A stretch of DNA of 64,000 bases from Cristatella mucedo. Its lineage: Eukaryota > Bryozoa > Phylactolaemata > Cristatellidae. Each line of letters starts with the position of its first letter. The stretch's first letter is position 1. Location: positions 102,501 through 166,500 of the forward strand of contig WPIO01000046.1 of assembly GCA_009760855.2 (NCBI GenBank), written 5' to 3'. Shown in pieces: positions 51,085-61,990 of the stretch. The notes beneath the pieces were generated by a model. That model worked only from the letters and a program-made list of their open reading frames with translations. It searched no databases and was not told the DNA's origin. The position numbers and the translations under genes were made by a program.

Positions 51085-52025
51085 ATTAGTAGCACACTGG
51101 TAAAATTTATTAGTTATGGGCAAACCAAGTGTGATTCGGAAATTGGTAAGGTTAACGCTCAAAGTCGGATCTGCCAGCATATCTACTGTCGAATCTGCAC
51201 GACATCTAGGTGTCCTGTTCCAAAGTGACCTTTTTCTGGACGACCACATCAGCTCCCCAATCAAGTCTGCCTACTTTCAGCTACATAAAATTGCTAGAAT
51301 TTGGATTTGTTCAGACAGGGATACTTAATCTAAAATGGTCCATGCATTTGTGGCATCCCATCTCGACTTCTGTAACTCACTGATTGTTGGTCTATGCAAT
51401 CAGGCGCTTATAGCTGGTTCAAAACTCTATGGCAAGGCTTGTCTGTCTTGAGAGTCACCGTTGCCACATCACACCACTTCCCGCTGACCTGCACTGGTTC
51501 CCAGTCAAGCTAAGAATCAACTTCAAGGTTTTGTCACTCACTTTTAGGTCCCTTCATTCTTTGGCTCGAGTCTACCTATCAGATCTACTCCCCCACCAGG
51601 CTAAGCATCGTACCACCCGCTTTACGGAATTTATTTACCGATACCTCGCTCAAACCTCAAATCCTTTAGAGACCGTGCCTTTAGTTCGTATGCTCCCAAA
51701 GCCTGGACTCACTTCCGACTTTCGTCATGACATCCATTGACTTGACCACATTTAAAAAGAAACTAAAAGTGCATCTATTTATCACAGCATTTAGTGGGTC
51801 CATGTGATTTATCCTTTGTGTGCTTCTGTGTGCTGACACTGCATATGCTGCCACTAACCATACTTGCATGCTGACCTTGTGCATGTCACCGCTAACCGTG
51901 TTGTGCTTGTTCATTGAGATGCTACCTCTAATCATTCGATCATGTTTTCTTTACAGTAATGTAAAGTGCCTAGAAAGAGATTGAGTTATGTGGTGGCTTT
52001 ACAACAAATGTATTATTATTATGTC
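51085..52025 (+). mobile_element. L2-like LINE, 3' part (best copy)
   Basis: Encodes ESARHLGVLFQSDLFLDDHI, then SHLDFCNSLIVGL, HITPLPADLHWFPVKLRI and LARVYLSDLLPHQAKHRTT, then the FGDRAF/WNSLP-type region in broken frames, then a 3' UTR. It ends with gagattgagtt...gtggctttac and (TTA)n. 5'-truncated; typical L2/CR1-type RT fingers-to-thumb order. Confidence 0.85.
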
Positions 52026-52277
52026 TTGAAAGACTTAAGCGTTAGGCGTTCTCATTAAAATATCGTTGTGCAGAGTTAGTGGACTTCATCTCAGTTCTTG
52101 TTCAAATTTGAAAAAAGCAGGTAACCCTTACCTGTGCTTAGATCTGGAAATCGTTCCAATCTAGCCGGCACGTACCCATTCCAATTGAATACAGCACGCC
52201 ATGCCGAGTAAGTCTATTCTTTAGAATTTGCCTTCATAAAACCACCTGATTGAGTATATTTGTTCAAAAATTATGAT

Positions 52278-53800
52278 TGTCGTTTGGTTCGCACACCACA
52301 CAGAACGCCAGCTGATGACCAGCACCAGCAGTTTATTCTACGACGACGCACGGAGAAAATGGAAGCACGACTCCCCTCGCCCCTCTCACTTACACAAGTC
52401 CCCCTCCTCGACCATGGCTGTGCACCGGCCAACCCTGATGAGTAATCAGAGGTGGACCACAGCTGCACACCGGCCGACCCGATGGTGAATCCAACATCGG
52501 TTTTCCAGTATGTTAGTGGAAGGAACATTACCGTCCGATGTCCACGCCACATCAGAGGCGAACCACGGCTGTGCACCAGCCGGTCTCGATGATGCTCCCA
52601 ACAGCTGTTCATCAGCGAGTTAGCCGGAGGAACAATACCGGCCTGCATTACATCAAACTACACGGCCATGTGACCTTGAGATCACAAGTGACCAGCAGCA
52701 ACACAAGTGACAGCAATGTATTTGAACACGCCTAGTCGCTACAAATGCGGAACTACGCATCCAGCGCCATATCGGAATAACAGCCAACATCAACAGCTGA
52801 CCACACAGGCAGGCTGGCTACCTTACAGCCGCTCGCAGGAGGTGTGCTGGAGCACGACCTTTCGCGACCAGCCGGCAGCGTGGGCCACAGGCCATCGTCA
52901 CCAAGCTGACTTCCGCAGCCGCCATTTTGCGGACCTCGGCCGCCTTCCACTTCTTCCGACTCTTCCACCGCTTCTCCGGCCTGCACAGACTCTTCGGCCT
53001 GCACAGACTATACGGCCTGTGCATCCTGCACAGACTACCCGGCCTGAGCAGACTCTCTGTCCTGCGAAGACTTCCCTCCCTGCGCACACTCTTCGGCCAG
53101 CACCTTGTCACAGCACGCGGTCCTGTCGCAGGCCAACGTCGCCTTCGTGGCTTGCACTGCATCGCAGGTCATTGCCTCTCTGGCTGATGCCGCCGCCTCC
53201 CTCGATAACCGCAGTTGCCTCGTGGCACACCATCACAGCCTGTCCAACTGTCATCATTTGGAGTACCATCACCTCCTGCCACACCGCGGCAGGCTGACAA
53301 ACCTTTGTCGCCCGGCACACCGTCGGTGATCGCTACTGCCACTTCCGGTCGCTCGACACGGCCCTCTCAGTCCGACCAGCCTTCACCCGATCAGCGTGCA
53401 ACAACCCCACGCTCTACCGGCCGGCGAAGTGAATGCCCTCACTGGGGCCTCGGGCAGCTTGGCGTAGTCGTCTTGCACTGCCTGCGGGAGACTCGAGGCA
53501 AACGTGAAGGCCCCGTCTTGCATCGCAAGGAGCAAACACAAGTGCCACTCACTCAGTTAATAACTACTTTGTTCGATCTTCCTCTCGAAATTCAGCAGCC
53601 AGCTAACGAAGTCTCCGAAGCCGTCGAAGCTTTGGAACGCTTCGCAAGACATCTCAACGACCGTCATCGACTCCATCCTGAGAAATAGCTTGTCGTTTGA
53701 TTCGCACACCGTACCGAACGCCAGCCGATGACCAACACCAACAGTTTATTCTACACCGCTCGAAGCAAAGGGAAGCACGACTATGACAGCTGTGCTTAAC
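52278..53800 (-). mobile_element. Ty3/Gypsy-like LTR element, non-autonomous (gag remnant only)
   Basis: Long terminal sequences in the same (minus) orientation begin at 52278 (about 420 bp) and at 53691 (about 110 bp recognisable, truncated). Both share the end ctggtgttggtca-like, tgcga and ccaaacgaca. Between them, a minus-strand open frame starts near 53675 with a Gag-like segment (FVSWLLNFERKIE) that soon stops. A second frame resumes with a capsid-like piece (about 53400-53530) and a basic, repetitive C-terminal part. No protease, RT or integrase is present, and only about 1 kb of internal sequence remains. Confidence 0.55.
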
Positions 53801-54208
53801 CGTCGACATTTGCTCTATGTTTTCATTGCCTGTATAATTTGCTTTCACTTCTCAGCCTGTTAATAACCTCTTGCAAAATAGAAATGGTGAGCCCCTCTTC
53901 GATCAGAGAGCTTAAAAAAGATAAGAGCAAGAGTGTTCTGAATATGAGCTGGAAAAGAGGCTCGGGGTTGGAACTATGTGTAATCTACTGTACGCGACGT
54001 TGCGTGTGCCTGCTGCTGTGTAATTATCGCGAACGCCTCACCTGCGGCCAATAGTTGAGCTATTGACACAGAGCTTCGTACATGCCTCGCCTGTGGCCAA
54101 TAATTAAGTCATCTACGAATCGAAGCGTCAGGCCACTAATGTACGCTACATTTCCCGGCGTAGCTACTGCGATTCATTGAGCTCTCGTACGTGTAAGCGT
54201 TGGAGATG

Positions 54209-54618
54209 TGTAGTTCGTATGTACGTATGTATGTATGTATTGTATGCCGGCTCCTGACTTGTGACCTCAAGGTCAAGGGGGCGTGTAGCTCGCATGTACC
54301 TGTGTATGTATGTATTGTATGCCGGCTCCTCTGATGAGCCTGTGATGTGGCGTGAACACAGGCCGGTAACCCGCTGGTGGCCAGATGGTGGATTCACCAT
54401 CTGGGTCGGCCGGTGCACAGCTGTGGTCCGCCTGTGATGTGGTATGGACACAGGCCGGTAAGCCGCTGGTGGGGAAATGGTGGACTGGAGAGTGGAAGAG
54501 TCGGGAGTCGTATGAGAGTAGGGGCCGAGGGGAGCTGTGTGCTGTTCGGCTCCGTGCGTTGGTAATAAACTGTCGGTGATGGGCATCGGCTGGCTCTCTG
54601 CTGTGCGACCAAACAACA
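54209..54618 (+). mobile_element. Solo LTR of the same family, opposite orientation
   Basis: Starts TGTAG and ends CAACA, flanked by agatg and agata (a 4-of-5 match to a 5-bp target duplication). Carries AATAAA near its 3' end and internal subrepeats of about 100 bp (tgtatgtattgtatgccggc twice; cacaggccggta twice). It is the reverse complement of much of 52278-52700. Confidence 0.6.
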
Positions 54619-54749
54619 AGATAAAAAGAACGAGTCCCTTTAATAGCTCACGTTCAGGCTGATGCCTCCCCAAGATCCGCCGCCTGAGCCTCAGTAACAC
54701 AATAATTTTTTTCACAGCAGCAGGCACACATAGCAGAATGGCCGTGCAA

Positions 54750-55619
54750 AAGCTTATGCAGTGGCTAACGAGTGTCTCGATATATGAGTGTTTCGAGATA
54801 CGAACTGTCTCTCGGCCGATTTGTTACTATGAGTTGCGAGCTCAAATTTGGGTTACGAGCCAGCTTCAGATACTCCACCGCTAGTTGCAGCAGCGAACGT
54901 CACACTGCGTTGGATTAGCCAGGCCCATAAAGATAGGGCAGCGAACGACGTTCCGTAGCAAGACGCTGCCCTACGACTTGGGTGTGATGTCGAGCACAGG
55001 CCTGTTGGTTCGCTCCCACATAGACTCGAGCGAGCTAGCCTGGTGCTTGGACGCACAAGATCGCCAGACTCAGGTGTTAAATCCGACTACGGCAGGAACA
55101 GCTAAATACATACTGTTACTCTATTTAGGCAATATCACTGTGTGGGAGTTCATCGTATAACTCATAACTATCTTCCCATCCACGTTAAGTTTAAGTTTAA
55201 GTTAAGTTCCGCATAATTTAAGGTTAAGTTCCGCATAAATTGAAAGAGAGGAAAGCCCGGCAAAAAGGGTAAAAATCGGCGAATAAAATTCAGATACTCA
55301 TTTCAGCCTTTCTCCTCTAACTCCATTAGCATCTTCAAGTCGGCTGATCTCCAAGCTACTCCTGGACATTAGGATTAATAAAACCCGTTTATTGCAAGAC
55401 ATTTTATAGTATCGTTTTTAAAACAATATTTCTTATTTGCAATTACATTTTTTAATTTAAAAACATGTAACAAAAATCGGAGTGTTTTTAGGGGGTTCAG
55501 CATGGATTAATGGCATTTCAATCCATTTCAATGGGAAAGATGGATTTGACATACGAGCAATTTGAGTTACTAGCACCGGCACGGAACGAATTAAAATTGC
55601 AAGCCGAGGTACCACTGTA
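54750..55619. mobile_element. Probable DNA-transposon remnant
   Basis: The right edge read inward is tacagtggtacctcggcttg, a type of terminus common in eukaryotic DNA transposons. The left part has a related but degraded tgttactatgagttgcgagc stretch, so the terminal inverted repeats look diverged. No transposase is recognisable. Confidence 0.35.
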
Positions 55620-56419
55620 GACCAAAAAGGCTTAGGCCATATACCGGTAGCGTCACGCCCCATTCAAAGCTGGCCGACCAGTGGGCCTTTTGCCTAATGT
55701 CAGCCGACCACATCGGTGAAGCTAGGAATCTGCCGGTTCCTCCCAACTTGTCCTCCGTTTGATTGAATTGCCCTGTGTGTGTTATTCATAAACTGCATAC
55801 GTCACGACCAAGAGTAAGAGCCAAGTTTTTTCACAGAAACCCCCCCCCCAGTAAAACTGTCTTTCTCGTGTGGGCTTTGAGTGCCTATCTGTCCATAATA
55901 CAGTGCACATTACTTACGACGGGTCCTACAAACTAGCGGCCCTGGGAGTTTTCTTGTGTTCGTTTGTATGCTTGTCTAAGCATGATCCCTAGCATTTCAT
56001 TTGCCGTAGGTTATTGCTTCCATTGCTACAAGTTATAATGCAACGCGATAGAGGTTTAATTTCCTTACGGCTCTACACAAAATATATATTATTATTAATA
56101 CTCTGTTATTATTACACTTTTAATGATGATAATAATAACAATGCATTTGCTTAGTGCCATGCGAAAATCAAATCTCTTTATGAGCAATATATATATATAT
56201 CATGTGAAGAATAGATATCAACTAGATGTCAAGAAAACTGACCTATTGTTCAATGTCGTATGAGTAAATTTAATACGCAGAGACTTAATTAAGATTGCAA
56301 GAACTGTACTTTGGCGAGCAAGGAACTTTTTTGCGACAATGCTCAAGGGTAGCAGGGGCTAGCAAAGAGTCTAACGAATGCCGACATTCTGGTAGATGTA
56401 ACAAAGCAGGGACGATAGG

Positions 56420-56530
<111 letters not shown>

Positions 56531-56583
56531 ACTGCTAAGAACGCCTGCAGAATGAGCAACACCACAAATAGTTATAGTTAGAC

Positions 56584-56589
56584 TTTATT
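56584..56589 (-). terminator. Candidate polyadenylation signal for GTPBP1
   Basis: AATAAA on the minus strand about 160 nt past the stop codon, a usual distance for a short 3' UTR. It lies between the stop codon and a long (TG)n tract. Confidence 0.45.
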
Positions 56590-56746
56590 GTATATAAGGT
56601 AAAAACACTGAGGACCAATGACCTATGTCTTAAAAGGCAGAAAAGCATGCAAGTACGGCAATCAAGGTTGTTCACCTGATAGCAGGGTGAAAACCGACAA
56701 AGGATGACTCCCTAGACCTAAGGAGCAGTGCTGCCGTCCTGGCAGT

Positions 56747-57270
56747 TCATGGAGGTATGCTACACTCACCGCTATCAACATGCATAGGCATGGCCAGGTC
56801 ATCGTTGGCCGATAGCCCTGCACGGTTAACGCCTTGTGTATGTCGTTTGCCTCGGCGATTTCTTTTACCGGAGGTTCGTCCGTCAGGATCAGAAGTAGTT
56901 CCTCCATGAGTGGCGAATGTCGCACCAGCTACGGCGTCATTGCCACCACGGCGACTCCCCTGACCTTGACCTGGTACTCGATTTGCATGCTGAGGTGATG
57001 TCGGTACTGCAGCAGCAGCAGAAGGAGGTGTGGTCATGACAGCTGCCTTTGACTCCGACAACATTTGAGGGGTGCTGTGCAGTGGATACACCTTGATCAC
57101 GGTACCGACAGCCTTGGTACGTCCTTCACGAAACACCAAGCGTATATTGGTTCGAATGTATTCAGGATATTTAATAAAACGAAACCGACACAGTGCTTTG
57201 TCGCCGGTTCGGAGGTGTTCCTGAGACATGGTAAGAATGCTTGCAGTCTGCCGAACACTGCCAACGTGAA
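56747..57270 (-). CDS. GTPBP1: GTPBP1 terminal coding exon
   Basis: Acceptor gttttag at 57271, phase 1, stop TGA at 56747-56749. Encodes [52 protein letters not shown], then a tail of about 100 residues rich in Ser, Thr, Gly and Ala with the basic patch [11 protein letters not shown] perfect donor-like gtgagt lies just before the stop (about 56763-56768), so an alternative C-terminus is possible. Confidence 0.93.
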
Positions 57271-60200
57271 CTAAAACACATAGTGTCAGAATGCTATACC
57301 ATAGCAGATATGCTATGTATGAATATGAGCAGCCCAAAATCTTTAAAATAGAGAGCTCTTAACCGAATTCAACCATATAGAAACTGTGCTCCCAAAAGTG
57401 CATACCCGTGCGAAAAATGCAATGCAATACACCTCCGTCTGTAAAACCCACTTAATGGCTAAAATGTTTTCAATAGCCCACTCAAAGCCTAAGCAGCATT
57501 TGCAGTGCATAAAGAAGCCAGTCAATTCCTTGTGACACAACCAAGAGAAGTTAGAAACGTTGCTAAGTGAAGAGGGCAGTCGAGGAAATGAGTAGCAAGG
57601 AAGTAGAAGCTCAGAACGGCTGGAAATGATGCGCCACAGTCGGCAGCAGTGGAGAGACAATGTTGCAGGGTAATAGAATGGAATGGATGTTCTCCCTCTC
57701 AGTACTTGCTACATGTTCTAGCACATGCAGATATCAGTCAGTCTCTTCGGACTTCCTACACTCCACTTTGCCTCAGTTGCACTAACACTTTGATGAGGCA
57801 GACAAGCACGTAGAGCCACGAGCAACGCACAGGATCAAGGAAGGTTCCCCATCGGCCAGTTCTAAGAATGTCGGACAAATCAAAACCACGTCGGTCGGAA
57901 GCTGGCGTTGAATGGCTGCTGTGAAGTTTTTCCCCCATAGTGAAGGACGACGCAGACAGCTGATCACCACGAGTGACACCATTCAAACCATTCTACTACC
58001 TGTTCACGGTACACTGTATTGTACATGCAGACTAGCCTTAAAAGTCTTGCCGATGGTTGTCCACGGACAAATGTATGTGAAGCAATCGTCTGCAAGGGCT
58101 TGACGCTTGCGATCGAAGCAAGCGTCTGCAAGGGCGGTTTCTCGACCTCTGGAATCCATGCATTACTTTGCACTGGTGTGTATTGTGAGGAGCTCCTACC
58201 GGAGATTGGCATGGCACGTGACCTACTCCAAGATTTGCAAGCATCGAGCTCTCACACCAAGCACAGGCTGCGACTCTACCTGAATCAGCAGGGGCAAGGG
58301 ATAACACAGCAGGGATAACTAGTCAAGCAATCGTGAGACGGTTTTGGTTAGCTTTTTGTGTGCTTTAAGAAAGCAGTTGGCCTTTCTATAGTATTATGGG
58401 CATAATCTTGAAGTTCATAAAAATTCCCCCCCCCCTACTTAGTAGTATTTGGATATGCACACATCCTTCTAAACAAAATTCTTAATACGAGTGGTGGGCT
58501 TGGTGAAGAGTTGTCAACTTGTAACTTCTGGTCAAAAGCCCATTGGCCACAAGTAATAAATAGCCAAGTTCACTTATCTCGAGTCGATTTCTTGGCCAGG
58601 AAGAAGTTGGATTACCATTATGACATTTGACACAATATTGCAATTGAAATTAAACACGACTTGTTGACAACTCTCTAAGAGGATAAAACGGAAATTTCGA
58701 TATGACTATCCTCCATCTACACGAAAAAACTATCTGTGACCCTTAGTTTACAATAAATAATAGGCATTCAACTAGCACAAAGAACGAATGCACCAAACAA
58801 AATATTGCCTTTCACGATTAAGTTTTCATAAACGAATGCATACAATAGAAAAATAACAAGAGAGTGTGACTTCGATCCTTCAAATACGTTGAAAAACTTA
58901 AGGATTTCCCCATTTTGAAGCACTTTAAAAACGACTGCATGGCTCCTTTTGGATGTAATTAGGCATGCTTAGTAATACGAAAGCTACAGTGTGACGACTG
59001 TTCCCATTTCTTAAACTCATGCTATCGCCAATCGGCATGCCTAACACCAAGGAGTTGGCTGCCTTTGTGATGAGCCAATTGTGAGTGTTGGACCCAACAG
59101 GAATTGCAAAAGAAAAGCGATTTGGAGGGACTATGTTAAGGTTACAAACTAAAGAAGATTGCTACAATCGTACCTCGCGTTATGCAAAGAGACTAGGCCA
59201 CCTACGAGTAAAAAAGTCAGTAATATTGCTGTACAAACTATGGCTTTTTGTTTTGCTGCAACTAAAGCAGATAAATGGGATCAAAGCATCCTGTGCCCTA
59301 AAAACGGTCGGTGGACCCAAGTGAACCTCTCCCTCGAGTGCTAGGTAGATTGATGGACCATCTGTCTTTGCCGGGCTTCACCTTTACTTCGCTTGGCTTT
59401 TATTTTGAAAAAAATAAAAGCCAAGCGAAGTAAAGGCGAAGCCCGGCAAAGACAGATGGTCCATCAATCTACCTAGCACTGAAAATACCATTTGAACCTG
59501 ACAAAGTTTTGATACTGCCTCATCAATTAAAACATGAGGTAGGTGGTCCAGCACGTGTGCTCACCGACAGCTTGATATCGGCAACTGATGGTGGTGGGGT
59601 GATGAAGCACCAGGATCTCGCCATCAAACTCCCAGCATGCTTCCGGCTGCTTCTCAGGAGCGACTAGCACCATGCCTTTGCGTATGCTGTTACGCTTGAT
59701 CTAAAAACACGAGGCAGCCAAATAATCAAACATCTGAAGGTCGGTAAAGGCTATAAGGCTGCAAAATACACATGCATGCAAGCCAATTCACGAGTGTTAG
59801 AGCTACCTTTTTGAGTGAAAAAGAGGCAGTCTGGCCACCTCTCACTTCCCTTACAGGTAGGCGCTTCCGATGAATGCTACGTATCGGTACGGGTACGAAT
59901 TCGCCTATGTGGTTCGGGCCCAATAGCATCGTCTGATTCAGCTTCAGCACACCCGCCATCATTGTCCCCGATACTACGGTGCCAACACCCTGCAAGACGA
60001 GGTAGAAGACATGGGACAGCACATTCGTGACACAGCACAGTTACATCATCACTGTAACAATAACAGTCTAAAGCTGCCCAATTTCTATTGTCACGTACTA
60101 CTGCATGATATCTGGAAATCGATGTCACATCTGCCCACAAGCATGCACGACAGTGAGACCGAAGGAAAATGCACATACCAGCATTGCATTTAAAAAGCAT

Positions 60201-61916
60201 TTAAGCAATTAATGCAGGTTAAACACAAACAATTAGATGAACGGCAATGTTGACCTGATACAAACCCAATAATCGTAATTCTGAAGCCAATAATTTGGGA
60301 AGAAGAATGGGCAGACATGCCCACAGACATTTTGTGACCATAAGACAGGAGGAACACTTGAATGGCGGCAATTGCATGCAATGTAGCTCTGCACTCTATC
60401 CATAACTCCACAAAGACTAAATAGGTGTTACGCTGGAAAGTCTTAAAGTACACTCGAACACTAAAAAAATCCTAGCTGATTAAACAGCCTCTTTTTGTAT
60501 AGCGACAGAAGAGCCTTTACGGCTATCACCACCGCTTGCAGTGGCGCTAAAGGATCGTCCACCGCAGGAATCGAACCCACGACCTCGGTCCCGAGGTCGT
60601 GAAAGCAACAGCCTTACCTAGTGTGCTATCACGGCTCACCGCAAAACAAAGTGGTTTCGGTGCTCATACCGTAGCCAATAGACTTCATCTCATGCAAAAA
60701 GAAAGAGAGAGTGAGAAGCATAGCTGAGTCCCAGGGGAATTCGTGATAGTGAGTAGCATAGACGTAGCAGAGCAGGACGGCTAGAGAGGATAGACCAGGG
60801 TGGATGGTGGCATTGCCATAGGCTGGGATACATGCTCTCACATCCCGATCGCTACATAGGCAACAGGAGAAAAAATGTGGTTGCGTAAGAATTTTTGAAA
60901 GTGAGTTCCGCAGCCTAGGACATGCAACACAAAAGCCTCTGTAGCCAACAATCTTTTAAGAGAGAACAATGGAATAGCTAATTAATTTTCTTTAGCAGAC
61001 CTGAGGGCACAAGGAGGCTAAAACTGGCACAACAGTTCAGCTAGGTACAAAGGAGCTAATCTCTAGTGGGTATTTGCGGGTCAGAATAAGAATTTTGAAA
61101 ACATTGATTCATCGACTGGGAGCCATCGCGAATCTTTTAGCAAAGATGATTTTTTGGCAAAATTTCTTTAAAAGTAATTAAACATTGTATGTAGGCCAAA
61201 CACAAAGACTGGTGGCACAGACCTGATTTAAACCCAAACTCGGGTAAGTTGGTTGCCAACAATCTGGCATGAAGGATGGACAGCTTCATACATACAACAA
61301 GATAGAGATGTGAGCTTTGCATAAACTTGACAATCAATGTACCGACAGCTGAAAAGTACTGTGCAGCCCCGAATCTTGCACACGAGTTGCAGAAAAAAGA
61401 AGCATACTTTATACATCCATGAACCTAAGACCAAGTCATGAGAACTGATCGATGATGATGACGATACCATTCGGTCCTGTAGCTCGGTGCAAATGAGATG
61501 CTCGGAGCACTCGAGCTGCTTCGTCTAGCATGTTAAAACACACACACACACACACACACACAGGCTAATGACAGACAAGCTTCTTCTTTCACTACCTAAG
61601 ACACTGGAGAACCTAAAGAGTCTCGCTGACCGTACAGCTCCCACTTACTTTTTGTCCATCTGCACTCAGTCTTTTTCTCGTTTCTAGCACTGCCCGAGGC
61701 CAAAACATGTTGGTTTATAGACAGGTTCTTTTTAGATGCTTACGATTCCAAATGAGCTTCATCAGACATGCACAGAGGCTGTGGCAGTACAATAAGATAT
61801 CAATCCGAGCACGTAAGTCACAGACCATGTCGAGCCTGGTATTACCTAGTGAAACTACTACTCACTCCACCTATCTGCCTGCTGCTCTCTGACTCTCTCT
61901 CTCCCTCTTTCTCTCT

Positions 61917-61990
<74 letters not shown>

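Noticed and set aside
52707-53688. Long plus-strand ORFs across the LTR element interior
   Set aside because: The minus strand shows the Gag-like segments and matches the LTR orientation; the plus-strand frames are shadows.
60190-60453. Apparent similarity between 60190-60330 and 61150-61300
   Set aside because: Some shared short words (aaacacaaa, acctgat..aaaccca), but the alignment needs many gaps; too weak to call a repeat by eye.
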